A stretch of 64,000 nucleotides of DNA from Saururus chinensis (taxonomy: Eukaryota > Streptophyta > Magnoliopsida > Piperales > Saururaceae), in contig CP141144.1 in assembly GCA_035235625.1 (NCBI GenBank), positions 35,276,014-35,340,013 of the forward strand, given 5' to 3'. A model generated the notes under the pieces. It saw only the letters and a program-made list of their open reading frames with translations. It did not search any database and was not told the origin of the DNA. Below, one piece after another: positions 1 to 11,999 of this stretch. The number at the start of each line of letters is the position of its first letter. The stretch's first letter is position 1. The translations under genes and the position numbers were made by a program.

Positions 1-1537
1 TTTCTGACTTTGTCTGTGTGCTGTATGAAGCCCAGACATTTGATGCTCTGTTGAGAGTGACATGTGTTTCGATTTGGTCTGTGTGCTATATAAGCCCAGA
101 CGTTTGATGCTCTATTGAGAGCGTTGTATGATTCCGCCCAAGAGTGGCACTATATGTTTCTGCCCAAGTGGCACTGTATGATTTCTGCCCAAGAGTGGCA
201 CTGGCACTATAAGACCCATTATGGTGGGCGATTCTATGGCACTATAAGACCCATTATGGTGGGCAACTGTATGACCCCTTATGTGTGGGTGTTTATGTTT
301 GCGCGCTTAGGTAAGTAGTATCATGGATCTACTCTTACCTGTTTGATCTAGTGCCCCATGAGCATTGGTGTGCCTTACCTTCGGAAAAGTCCATAGCGTC
401 TAGTCACTCCCCGGAGGTTAAGGTGTTGCCCCAGTGACATTCTTTTCCTTTCGACGTTGGAGCTTATTAGTTGTAATGAGCTTCAGTGGTCAATAGTATG
501 AGCACGACTGTAAGAGTATGAGTATGAGCACGACTGTAAGCGTATGTGTATGAGCAGGACTGTAAGCGTATGTGTATGAGCAGGACTGTAAGCGTATGTG
601 TATGAGCACGATTGTAAGAGTATGTAGATGAGCATGACTGTAAGAGTATGTGGATGAGCACGACTGTAAGAGTATGTGTACGAGTATGATTATACAAGTA
701 AGGTCGTACATGTATGTGTAAGCTCTATGAGTAAGCATATGATTGTACGAGTAAGGTCATACAAGTATGCGTATGTTGTATGAGTAAGCGTACGGTGGTA
801 CAAGTAAGTTTGTAAGACCCTGGATAAGGGTGTTCGTGTAAGTTTAATTTGATGGTATGATTTTGGCACGGTGGTGCATTTGGTATGACTTTGGCATGAT
901 GGTGCATTTGGTATGTTTGTATGCGTATGAGCATGATATTGATATGCCTATCTACTTCATGTTTGAGTTGCATGAATGCATGTATTTATGAACTTGTGAG
1001 TTCACTATTTTGGATTCCCCTACTGGGTAAATACTCAGCACCCTACTTTTTTGCCCCGTTGTACGGGAGGTTTTGCAGGTTGTGCGGAGAGTTCCTAGAG
1101 ATGGACGCTCATTTCAGCGGTTGATTGATTCCCTTCGACTGAGGTATCTGCTTGACTCACTGTGAGTTTATTTGTGCCACGATCCGATTCTTGGGTGAGA
1201 CGGGACATTAAGATGTTCATTTTGGACTTTCATTTGGATTAGTCTGTGGATTGTTATGGGACTTGCACTCAGGGATGCTTGGGATAGATTTGTATTTAAA
1301 GTCTATGATCATAGCAATTTAATCGTACGTGTGTTTTCGAGTAGTGCCTGATGATATTTGCTTTGGCCGTACGATGTTTGACTGTAGGATGATGGAAAAT
1401 GGATGTTTACTGTTTTAAATTATAAACTGTTTTATCATGTTTTGATTTTGCCATTTTTCCTTCGATTTACAGACGTTATATTGCAAAAATTTTTCGTGAA
1501 TTTTAAGGAAAATGTGTGAAAAATCTCGGGCGTTACA
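1..1537 (+). repeat. LTR fragment, Ty3/gypsy-like family 1 (copy A)
   Basis: The segment matches two other places in the window: 54336-55770 on the same strand and 56930-59310 on the opposite strand. Shared landmarks are the 'gatgctctgttgagagtg' and 'agagtggcactgtatg' phrases near the start, a repeat-rich middle and a common 3' end. It ends GGGCGTTACA, so the opposite strand starts TGTAACGCCC, a usual plant gypsy LTR terminus. The left end is cut by the window edge. The boundary is read from the match to copy C; assignment to gypsy rests on terminus style and on the gypsy pol relic flanking copy C. Confidence 0.7.
495..690. repeat. 26-bp minisatellite inside LTR copy A
   Basis: The core AGCACGACTG / AGCAGGACTG recurs at 501, 527, 553, 579, 605, 631 and 657, an exact 26-bp step, giving about seven units. 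Long open frames on the minus strand here are translations of the repeat. The same LTR position in copy B (about 55020-55300) is filled with 13-bp units. Confidence 0.9.
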
Positions 1538-1682
1538 AATCAAGTTCCATCTAAAGTTGTTCAAAAAATATCCTTTGAGCTATAGAATGGCTGAAAACTA
1601 AGTTGAGATCATATACACATTGGGGTCGTCCTATTAAGGTTATGCTGTACAATCCACTTAAGAAGAAGCACGACCTTAAGAC
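1538..1682. other. Unassigned AT-rich spacer between two LTRs
   Basis: Between the end of LTR copy A and the start of the next LTR there is 145 bp with no recognisable primer-binding site, coding motif or repeat. It may be a remnant of element interior, but nothing supports a call. Confidence 0.4.
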
Positions 1683-3797
1683 TGTAAGATCTTCTAATTT
1701 TAATACTTTCTGATTAGTATAAAAATTGTTTATTTTGGTTTTATTTTCCTTTGGTAATGGGTTAGTATAATTATGAATCCCTTAAGGTTTAATTTTATTT
1801 TTAGTTTAAAAATATTAGTGCCTAACTTAATCTACCTAATTTTCACAATTTGTTGTTATTTTTCTATTTAAATTTATTAATCAAGGAAGTTGACACCACT
1901 ATGTGACCCACGTCTATATTAGGTGGTGTGCTAACCCCTTCGGCCGCCAACTTTCTCTTGATTTGTCTAAGTGGGATTGAGTTTTATTAATTTTGTTTTT
2001 GAGGTCAAATGCACACTTATAGGGTCACTAAAGGCTTATTAGCTTATTTTTTAGCCCAATAATTATTTGTTTAGCCCATCGGCCACTTACTATAAAAAGA
2101 AAAGCCCTATGTCTTCCCAATTGGGGAAAGGCTAAGATTTGTGGGAGGCTAGGGCTCCAACTCCATTACCAAAAAGGAAATACATCTGAAGGTAAGAATT
2201 TGCTTTAATCCTTCTGTTTTTAACTTAATTATCCCATGTTTCACCTCTTCTATTTGGATTATAAGTTTATTTCTAAGAAGTTCATCTCTTTATTCTTGAT
2301 TTGAAAACTTAATCCATTCGATTTTTTGTTTTTAATGCAATAGAGCCATTGATCTATCATCTCTATGATGATTTGAGTCTATTTTGGCGGAAAAACTTGG
2401 ATTTTTCTTAGGACTAATAAAACCCTAATTTATTGGTAGGGATTTTTTGAGCTTGGAGATCATTCAATAGGTTCACAATCCTATTAGAGTTAAGATGCTT
2501 TCATTCTAAGAGTTTTTCTTCCATACAACAACATGAATGTTGGTAGATTTCAGTTTTTGAAGCTTCTTCATACATTATGGGGATTCTTCTAAAGTAGATA
2601 ATTTGATATTGTTTTTGTATGTTTTTGCTCAGTTTCGAGAGGTAGAAGATGACAATTTTGACAATTCTGGGCTAACTGTTTGATTGCCCTATTGGGCCAT
2701 TCGAACATCTAGCCATTTGAGCAGGATTCGAGGTTGTTCGAATGGCCAAACGACTTTCACAAATCATTTTTAGTTTCTATTTTGGATTCAAAACTATATT
2801 TCAAATACTTTTGCTATGAGTTTTGCTCTCAATTTTTTTCCTAGACCAGATTATCATATATATATTGTATTCCTAAATTTTCAGATGTTTTCAAAAAAAT
2901 ATGTATTTATTATATTTTTGGAATGCATGCTGCATGGTAAAATAATTCTCAGTTTCCATCTTTAGAAGCATGTTTATGGATGAAAATGAATGATTATTAT
3001 TCCTTCCTTTTATGATGGATTAATATATGTTTTATAATTATGATGTAAAACATTCACATCGTTTGGAGCACGATAAGTTAATGGCATAATCATAAAGATG
3101 AAGGCCAACAATTCTGATAGAACTGCATAGTCTCTTTAATTATATTACAAAAATTATTTTTCATATTATTTTTATATAATATTTATTTATATTGTAATTA
3201 AGACTATGATGTAGGTTTCTACAATTTTTTAATCTGATTGGAGCTTATTCGTTATTTTTCTTAAAATGTATGAGTTACCCGTTCGGAAGACCATATTGAA
3301 TTCTGAGTGTATTTCTAGCAAATGTTTTAGCATTTCTCCATTCCTTCTTATGATTCTAGTATATTATGACCATGATGAGCTAGGAATACTTATATGTCAC
3401 CTTAATTACATATTGTCCTTGTTGGATGTATTTTTACTTAAGTATACAGATGATTATGCATGTTTAAGCCTAGTATGATGCCCTACTTGAAGTAAAGCCG
3501 TATTTTGATTATTTCTCTCTTTACGTTCTGTTATTTTCATTATGAGATGATGTGAAGGCTTAGACTTGTTATAGTATTGTAGACTTGTGACTATTTTTAT
3601 GATGAGATGATGTGGGTGTTCAAATAAACTAAATGAGACTTTAATTAATCTCTTTAGCTTCCATTATTTGTTTTTGCACAAAGGTCACATGCTATGTACT
3701 TTGATGGAACACTCTTGGGTTAGTCTTCTGCTTTGCCCATGCCTTGCCGCTCTTCCTTGGACTGTGTTTGGGTCAGGGGGTTGTGGTAGGGCGTGAG
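1683..3797 (+). repeat. LTR, Ty3/gypsy family 2 (related to the LTR at 8345-11863)
   Basis: It starts TGTAAGATCTTC, close to the TGTAAGAACTCTTG start of the LTR read on the minus strand from 11863. It ends with a 'tttgggtcagggggttgtgg' stretch that lines up with the ends of the family LTRs at 54335 and 8345. It carries a TATA-like tataaaaaga at 2091-2100 and a 'ccctattgggccattcgaac' region equivalent to 10730-10860 (opposite strand) and 22980-23100. It is shorter than the 3.5-kb copy and clearly diverged. The right edge is approximate. Confidence 0.6.
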
Positions 3798-3989
3798 GAA
3801 TAAGTTTTTAATATCGGGGAACAAATTTGTCTAATAGAAAAGGAGGTTAAGGGATAATTTCTTAATAATAATTGGGAGTGAGGTAATAAAAGACTTATAC
3901 AATGTTGTCAACATTGAATACCATTAGTTCATTGTTTTGTTGTCTACATGTGTGATGTGTTGCTTGATCTTGGTGTCAGATCTTGAGAC

Positions 3990-4767
3990 TTATTATCTAG
4001 TTTTGTGGAAGGTGTCAAACAACACTGGATCGTCACATTCTTTCTTTACACCTCTTTTTTTTTGTGAGCTTGATGTTGTGCCAAAGTCATAGTCAATTCC
4101 TTTACGTGTGTCTACCCTTTGTCTTCTCTTCGCGTGGAAGAGTATCTTAAGAAGGTTTTCATGATGGTTTAAGGGCATGAGCTAATTTGATTGTTTTACC
4201 TATGATTGATTCTGATGTGATTTTAGGCATAGACATGATGTCATTTTATCTTGTACATGTTGATTGTCGAGGGAAGAGAGTTTGTTTGCTTTGCTAGATG
4301 CTGAGCTTTTTGTTTTTCAAGGTGTGAGATGGGTTGGTGGCATGTTCTTGGTATCTTCTTCTAAGGTAAGGAAATAGATCAATAGTGGATGAATGGTTTT
4401 TCTTGCAAGCATCTTGATGAAGGGTGCAACACTACCTCGTATTGAGTCCATTCTTGTGGTGTCGGAGTATGCAGATGTCTTTGTAAATGATTTATTCAGA
4501 TTACCTCTTGAGAGGGATATCAAGTTCAATATTGATATTTTTCCAAGCACAATTTCTATTTTTAAAGCTCCTTACCACATGGCGCTAGATGAATTAAAAG
4601 AGCTCAAGGATCAATTGTAAGACTTGATCCATCTCCATGTGGCACATCGGTTCTCTTCATTAGGAAAAAAGATGGTTCCCTCAATTTTTGCATTGGTTAC
4701 TAGATGTTAAATTATGTAACTATTAAAAATAAGTATCCTTTGCCACATAATGATGATTATTTACAAT
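3990..4767 (+). mobile_element. Ty3/gypsy relic: protease to early RT fragment
   Basis: Conceptual reading recovers the same protease and pre-RT segment as at 19600-20400: a TGSSHSF-like protease core near 4020, the 'D-DVI-GIDMM' protease region near 4210-4240, then the RT entry region at about 4460-4700. It is heavily broken with many interruptions and is an old fossil. It stops where the next LTR fragment begins. No gag and no later pol is attached. Confidence 0.7.
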
Positions 4768-5210
4768 TCTATGTGCTCAAGAGAAGGTATATTTGAAGTT
4801 TAACTAAAGAACGCTCATGTTTGAGAGGAATGGGTACACTGAGGTATTTTTTGAATGAAGTTTTTATTTTTTATTAGAAGTCTATGGTTGAGAGAGATAG
4901 GTTTCATAATTTTTTTTAAATTTCTTAATCACGTATGTTCAAGAGGAGTATGTGCAATTTTTGAAATGTGTATTTGAGAGGAACATGAGAGATACATCAA
5001 TTAGAGATATAAATTCAAGTGGAGATAGAATTGATTTGTTTAAGGTGGATTTGATGCCTTGGTGCTCTTTTACACTGCTTAAATTAGTTAAGTAATATTT
5101 TATATTTAGTTGAATTAATCAATCCTCGTGGGATCTACCTTGTTTAGCTATTTTTCTACTTTTGATTTGTGCGCTTGTGAGTATACATAGTAAATTTTAC
5201 TTCATATCAC
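4768..5210 (+). repeat. LTR fragment family 3
   Basis: The part 4768-4982 is shared with 56705-56929, including 'gaatgggtacac / gaatggatacac', 'ttttttgaatgaagttttta' and 'agaggagtatg'. Downstream, 'cctcgtgggatctacctt' near 5130 resembles the 3' part of long plant LTRs in which a 'CCTGTGGGATCGACC'-type phrase comes shortly before the LTR end. Whether it belongs to the copia relic that follows or to an unrelated gypsy element is unclear. The right edge is approximate. Confidence 0.5.
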
Positions 5211-5269
5211 TAAGAATTCTAGTTTCCCTAAATAAGCTATTTCAAATTCAATTACTTTCCTTGTTGAAG

Positions 5270-7490
5270 TAAAGGACCAAAATATATTTGGAGAGCTATA
5301 TAAAGGATAAGAAGTGAAGAATTTGGATAGAGGAAAACTTATAAAAAATTGGAGAAGAAGGGAAGACCTTTGTGTGCTGTTTTCCAAGAGAATTCACATA
5401 GACTTTGAAGAGAAGATCCATGGTGAATTCATAAAGCTATTTCACAACTAAGAGGGGATTTCACACATAAGATTCAAGGAGGAGCTACAACAAATATGTA
5501 ATGAGAGATTGAATATTCGAAAAGGCCAAAGTCAATATAATCAGAAGAGCTTATTCTAGGTTAGAAGAAGACAAAGACAAAGCAAGGAGGAAGAAGATTT
5601 TAAATGCTTAAGGTAGAAGACTTAAAGTCTAGCAACAACATGAATTTGTGGAGATCTAAACACATCTTGAATTGAAGATGCTTAGAGCTGAATTTTGTGC
5701 TATGGAACATGAAAATTCTCAACTTGTGCATGACAAATATTTGTGTGATATAAAAAATCTTGAATTGCTTGAGAAAAGTGAACAATTTGAAAAAGAATTG
5801 AAAACTTCCTATTGAAAAATGAATGAGTTTGTCAAAGGCAAAGAAAGAATTGATAAAATTCTATACTATGGACAATTTGGACGTGATAAGTGGTTTAAGG
5901 TATGTAGGATATAAGAACAAAAACTCCCTAAGAATTACAAAATTTTTAAGGCTAAAAGTTTGAATGATAATGATGCTTGTACCTCAAATTCTAAACTTAT
6001 GATTGGAAACTAATTGCTTAAATAGGAGCTAATGACTAAACTTGAGCCTACAAAGAACAAATTGGTGAAGAAACTACAAAGTGTGAGAGATAATTTGAAA
6101 ATTCACTTGCTTAGACAAATCATATGGATGAGAAGAAACTTAAGAAAACTTAGTAAAAAAGTTCAAAATCTTGAAAATAGGGCAACCCACATGATCCATT
6201 AGGAGATTCTCATAAGTTTACTCATAATGATTATCATCAGAAAGAACAAAAAGTAAATGTAAAAACTCTTTATAATACAAAACAGGATAAAAATATAGGT
6301 AGTCTTCATGAATTTGTGAAAACTTAAATAATTTGGGTAAAGAAAGAGGGAGTGAAATATCATGTAGTGCACGCTGCCATGAAAACTCAACACTAATATG
6401 TTGTACATAGATATTGGATGCTCAAAGCACACGACTAACAACAAATCTAGGTTACTAATTTGATAGATTAGTATGATGGTAAAGTTACATTTGAAGATAA
6501 AAGTACCATAAAAATACATGGGATAGGGCACTTTAAAAGTTTCTAGACTGCCTAATTTTGATAATGATTTATATGTAAGTGGTTTGAAAGCTAATCTCAT
6601 GAGCATTAGTCAAATTTGTGACAAATGTGAATGACTAGTGTGTATGGACTAAGAGCTCATGATATTTTTATTTGCATAATCTTGCTTATTTTACAAACTT
6701 GTCCTCGATTGATAATACTTGTTGCATCAACGATTGGGATATATAAATTTCAGAGATTTAACAAAAATAACAAAGGAATGGATCATCAGTGGTGCCCTTA
6801 TTTTGAAAACTTCTGAAATCTATGTATGTGGTGGTTGTCAAAAGGGTAAACATTCAAAGTCCTATCATAAAAAATTGAACATGTGAGAACTGAGAGACTA
6901 TTATAATTGATACACATGGACCTTATGGGACCAATATAAATAGCTGGTTTGGGTGGTAAATACATCTTGGTGATGGTGGATAACTAATCAAGATTCATTT
7001 GGTAGATTTTCTTAGAAAAAAGTTAGATGCTTTTGAAGTATTCAAAACAATTGCCCTTACCATACAATACACAAGTGGTCTACACATTTAAAATTTTAGA
7101 AGTGATAGAGGTGGTGAATTCATTAATTTTATGTTTAAAGAGTTTTATGACAAACATGGAATTTATCATGAGTTCTTAGCATCTAAAATTTCTCAACAAA
7201 ATGGAATAGCTTAAAGAAGGAATATTACTGTTCACAAAAATGACTAGGGTTATGCTATGTGATAAGAATATGAGTAAACATATTTGGGCAAAAGTAGTGA
7301 TCAATGTAGCATACACCCTTAATAGAGTCTACATAAGACCGCGTGCTGTCAAATTCAAGTTCTCGAGAGATAAAAAATACACTGTGAAGCACTTTAAAGT
7401 TTTTGGAAGCCCTTCTCACATCTTAAGATATAGAGAAGACTTAGAAAAATAAGCTATAAGAGTGAAGATGAAAATTTCCTTTTATATGTT
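5270..7490 (+). mobile_element. Ty1/copia retrotransposon relic (gag, protease, integrase)
   Basis: Three blocks lie in copia order. A lysine-rich gag-like region spans about 5600-6200. A protease region near 6400-6540 has a 'W.ID.GCSKHTT' core like the copia WxxDSGxxxHMT motif. An integrase region spans about 6890-7450, including an HMDLMGP entry near 6910 and the 'LCDKNMSKHIWA' and 'A-TLNRV-IRP' segments at 7255-7340. The last wording is close to the SIRE/Maximus branch, though lineage is only inferred. RT and RNase H are absent, because the element is cut at the CACTA-like end at 7499. It has well over ten interruptions and is old. Confidence 0.75.
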
Positions 7491-7498
7491 TTGTCAAG

Positions 7499-8344
7499 TC
7501 ACTACTACAAAAAGGACTATCAGCGATGCTTTTAAATGTCACTAATAGTACTATAAGCATCACTAATAGTTATTAATGACACATAAAAAGCGTTGCTACA
7601 TGTATCAATAAAACTGTAGTCACTACTACTCATTTGCGACGCTTAACACAAAGCGTCTCTAATAGGATGACATTAGTGACGTTTATCTATGCGTCGCTAA
7701 TGATTTTACTTTTGCGACACATATTAAGGTGTTAATAATATTAAATTATTAGTGATGCATAATTATAAGCATTGCTAATAATCAGTTATTATGCGTCGCT
7801 AATATAAAAAATATTTTAAAAAATAAAAAACAACTTATTAGCAATGCATAAATATAAGCATCGCTAATAATCATTATTAGTGACACTAAATTATGTGTAG
7901 GTAATATAAAAAATATTTTAAAAAATTAAAAAATAGCTTATTAGTGGTGCATAATGATAAACGTCGCTAATAAGTTGTTATTAGTATGCTTTAATAAACG
8001 TTGCAACTATAAAAAACATTTAAAAAAAATTAAAACTGCTTATTAGATACTCTAATTTAGGTGTTGCTAAAAAAATTGAAAAAATAATAAAAATAATATT
8101 TAGTGATCCTAATGATATAATATATGAAAATAAAATTTTTTGTATTAGTTACGCTCTTGGAAGCGTCACTAATACATCAAAAAATAAAAAGCGCGCTTTA
8201 GCGACAATTTTAGAAGTGTCACTAAAAACTTAACATTTTTTGAAAAAAAGCTCGCTAGTGGCGAGCCCCATGAGGGACAGGGAGGGGACCAGATTCCTGG
8301 GCGCCAGAATTCGGCCCCTCCTTCCCTCTCTCTCCCTTTAACTT
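7499..8344 (+). mobile_element. CACTA-like (En/Spm) transposon end with subterminal repeats
   Basis: Begins CACTACTACAAAAAGG, the canonical CACTA terminus. For about 750 bp it carries short AGCGACGC / GCGTCGCT-type motifs, often in inverted pairs, for example near 7635-7700 and 7785-7800. Such subterminal arrays bind the transposase in En/Spm elements (family knowledge). At 8262-8344 the sequence turns into one unit of the GC-rich minisatellite that resumes at 16148, so this half was separated from its continuation by the gypsy element at 8345. No transposase-coding sequence is visible, and the opposite CACTA terminus is not found in the window. Confidence 0.75.
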
Positions 8345-11300
8345 GTCACACCCCGGCTTTGCCCAACCCAACCCGAACCAGGTCCATGGGCCGGTTAGCA
8401 CACAGGCATGATAGGATTGAACGAATTATCGAATCCGCGGAAGACTTAGCCCCTCATACGGGCGTTTCAACTATGGAGATGCGCACTTCACGTCCTTTGA
8501 GCAAGAGTAATAAGTAGAACAAAAGAGGACTTTAAATCTAAACTAGTCCATAAGTCTTATACCCACATACTTAGAATTCTAAGCCAACACACATGGCTCA
8601 AATCATAAAGTCTCAAACAGATCTAAAAATATAAGATATACACGAGTCTGAAATAAGAACCACCATACATGATGTTCTATTATCATAACAGAGTAAATAA
8701 TAAAAACATAACAAAGTCTAGAGGCATCCACACCTAATCCCATGCTCTTCCCGACCGTTCCTCATATTGAGGATCCTACCCGACTGTATATTGCACCTTG
8801 CAGCCCTGAAACAAAAATATAGAAAGTGGATTGAGTAAAACTCAGTTAGGTTTGAATATGGCAACAATAATAAAAAAACCATCATGGCATGAGAATATAG
8901 CAATTTAGATCCATAATTGACATGGTATACCCTTTACTGATCATTCCCTTGCTAAACCTCTATTCATCCATAAACATAAGAGCTAACATGCATGTGACAC
9001 ACATATCAAAGTCAAGGCATAAATGATCGAGTTATAACCCAACATCCATCCTGCATAGGTATTAGTTCACATGTAATCAAATCGAGCATAATATCATACA
9101 TAAACCGCATGAGAAGTGTATTTCACATACTTTCTAATTATGCAACCATATTACATAAGCCTGCATAATAGTATCTTCATCACACCATTTAGATCATGCA
9201 TTCATATCACATAAACCTGCAGGAGAAGTGTCTCTAACACATAGTCACATAATGCAGATTCATATAAGTCATCCATAAATCATTCACCCTTCACGATAAG
9301 TGTCTCAATCACATTGTACTAAATCATGCATAATAATCATATCCACATGTGTCACATAAACTCAAATACCCATACACAACATGTGTAATCCTAGGAATAA
9401 CATAAACACCAACACATGTATCATCAACAAGTGGTGAATGCCTCCATCAAGGAGTAAACACAATCATTGCCACAAAGGCTAGACGTAGTCCGATTTCCTA
9501 ACTGGAAACCTAGGGCATTGTTTGCTCTGAACACTGTGCAAATTCTACACGAGAACTAAGATGTAGGGGTAGTTAGCCCCTCTGCTCACCCAGGACAATC
9601 CACATGGGAAATTCAAATTCCCAAAGGGAACCTAGAGCACATCTGCTCGCCCAAGACAATTCTGGCCAAGAATTCCCAAATCCCCGCATAGGGAACCTAG
9701 AGCAGTGTGTTCGCCCAGGATATCTCAACTTTGGCGAGAGTCCAAATTCCCACATAAGGAACCTAGAACACGTGGTAACTAGTGTATGAAGGCGTACCAC
9801 TCTTGATTCACAATGTCCAAATGTGACTATCTCAAGAAATTTCGACTGCAAGACAAGTCCATCGCCCATCCTCATATATGTCAAATTGACTCAACTCAAC
9901 CCAAGGAGTATCCATGTTCCATATAGGAACTCAAATAAAAAATATGTCCTTTCAGACCAGCCAAGTTCCGATTCAGCAAGCAATCGATTAATCCAACACG
10001 CAATCTCACACCATTGCATTCAATTGATCAAACACGGCTAAGCATTGGTAAAGTCTCATACATGAAATCTATTTTATGATACATGTAACATGATACATAC
10101 GTGAGCAATCTCTACGTGAATTCCAACACATGGAATGTGCTCCTATCAGTCCCCACATACATCACATTCAAATCATAAACAACCAAGATTTCATAATAAT
10201 TTCCCCACATGTGTGTGTTCATACATTTCTAAGCGCGTGACCATACTTTGACAATAGCTCATAAAGCAATACACACATGCTTTGATGAAATCTAATCATG
10301 TTTGCCAACTGAGATCATGGGTAAAATCTATCGTAAACCATCATTCCATTTATGTGAAATCAAATGCTCAACTCTTACAAGCATAATTATTCTACACATG
10401 AAGCCAGAACATGATATCACTATTTACCCACAATTCATTCATATTATAAGATGACATATCATATCATTGTTATACAATAACCTTGCTGGAACATGCTAAA
10501 ACATAAGAATTTCATCAACCATAGATTTAAGGAAATCAATGCTAACATGTCTACCCATAATCATGTAATTCCACAAATTACTTAAGCATGTCTCATAAAT
10601 CACAACCTAAATAGCATATCCTTGTAGTAGTTTATTCTAATTCAAAACACTCCACATAAAATATTAGAATATTAGTTGGGAGTAAAAATACAGAAATAAG
10701 CAAAAAACCCAAAATGCCTGCATCTGCTGTGTAGGTGATCGATCGGCAAACAAGGGCGAATTATCGATTGGCCTAAAAATCAGCCCGAAATGCCATTGGG
10801 CTGATCGATCAGCTTGTGAGGGCGATCGATCACCATAACGATAGATCTAGTTCGTCTTCTCCATTTTGAAAACCAAACTGAGACACCATTAATAGAACTT
10901 AAAACCTTCAATCAAAGCCTCAAACATCGTGAAAATTCAATCAAACATTTCATAATGCTAAATCAATCCATTTCAAATCAAAACCCAAAGAAATTAAGGC
11001 AAAAGATTAACTTTTTATTTATCTACCATTAATGCCCTAACCTGAAACCCATTCAAGCAAAACACTTGAAAGTTGAGATTTTTCAAACATAGTAAGGCTA
11101 AGATTAAATTCATTACCTTTCACCTTATTTGGAGTGAGATATGGCCCCTCAATCACTTCCGAAACCTTCCAAAAATATAACTTTCTTGTTAGTACCCATC
11201 TAAATCCATTTTAAACTTGAAAATCATTGGAAAAATCCTAGATCTAAAGCTTTGAAGACATAAAAATGAGACTTTGAAAGCTAGGGTTTGGAGTAGAGGT

Positions 11301-11863
11301 GTAAATTAGTGATTTAATGGCTTGAAAACGAATTGAATCAATGGAGAATGATGGGATTAGGGGAAGTTTATCTCTAATCACTTTCTTTTTGGGCCTAATG
11401 GGGAATCAGGCTATAAATCTCTTGGCTCGGCCCTTTTCTAAATAGGAAAGAATTGGCTAAACCTAATTAAAACTTGGGTATAAATAAATTTTTTAACTAG
11501 AATTATGAATTTTGGCCATTTAAACCAAATTAGGACTAGAAAAAATTCTGAAATTTTTTCCTAATAACTTGTTTTGATGACTAGGATTTTTTGGACTGAA
11601 AACCCTAAATTCAACTGTGGGGCCCACAAGGGGTCCAGCCAAACCTTAATGTTTGAAAATTTTGAGAAAATACCAAAAATACACAAATGGTTTGGATTCA
11701 CTTAAAACTCATAAATATGAAGTTAGTTTTGATTCAAACCTTTGGAAACCACATTTATTTTCAAAAATCATCGAAATTGATTTGATAAGGCTTAAACCAT
11801 ATAATGATGATAAAATAATAAAGAAAATTGAAAGTAATCCGGTTCAAGACAAGAGTTCTTACA
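8345..11863 (-). repeat. 3' LTR of the minus-strand gypsy relic (about 3.5 kb)
   Basis: On the plus strand the segment starts TGTCACACCCCGG and ends TTCTTACA, so as an LTR it reads TGTAAGAAC...CCGGGGTGTGACA, with TGT/ACA ends. Diverged copies occur at 1683-3797, 22830-23600 and 52912-54335. A TATA-like ttatagcc on the minus strand lies near 11410. There are no credible genes: the short open frames at 9573-9884 and 11653-12012 sit in LTR sequence. At about 3.5 kb this LTR is long for the superfamily. Confidence 0.8.
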
Positions 11864-11872
11864 TCCTCCCCA
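11864..11872 (-). other. Polypurine tract of the minus-strand gypsy relic
   Basis: The plus strand reads TCCTCCCCA, that is TGGGGAGGA on the element strand, immediately before the LTR start at 11863. This is where the plus-strand primer of reverse transcription is expected. Confidence 0.6.
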
Positions 11873-11999
11873 TATTAGGATATTTGGTTCTCCAAAATTC
11901 TCTAGAGGTCGGCGACGAAAAGATAAGGGTATTTTTTTTATATTGTCCTCCCTTTCCCATGTGGCTTCCTCGACCCTGTGATTCCTCCACAACACCTTC

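Noticed and set aside
467-738. Overlapping 76- and 82-codon minus-strand frames with His/Thr repeats
   Set aside because: They read the 26-bp minisatellite of an LTR in two frames.
5200-5225. tRNA-Met-type primer-binding site before the copia relic
   Set aside because: 'ttcatatcactaag' only loosely resembles TGGTATCAGAGC; too weak to call.
9573-9884. 103-codon minus-strand frame
   Set aside because: Lies inside the gypsy LTR on imperfect repeats ('aacctagagca'); no protein family.
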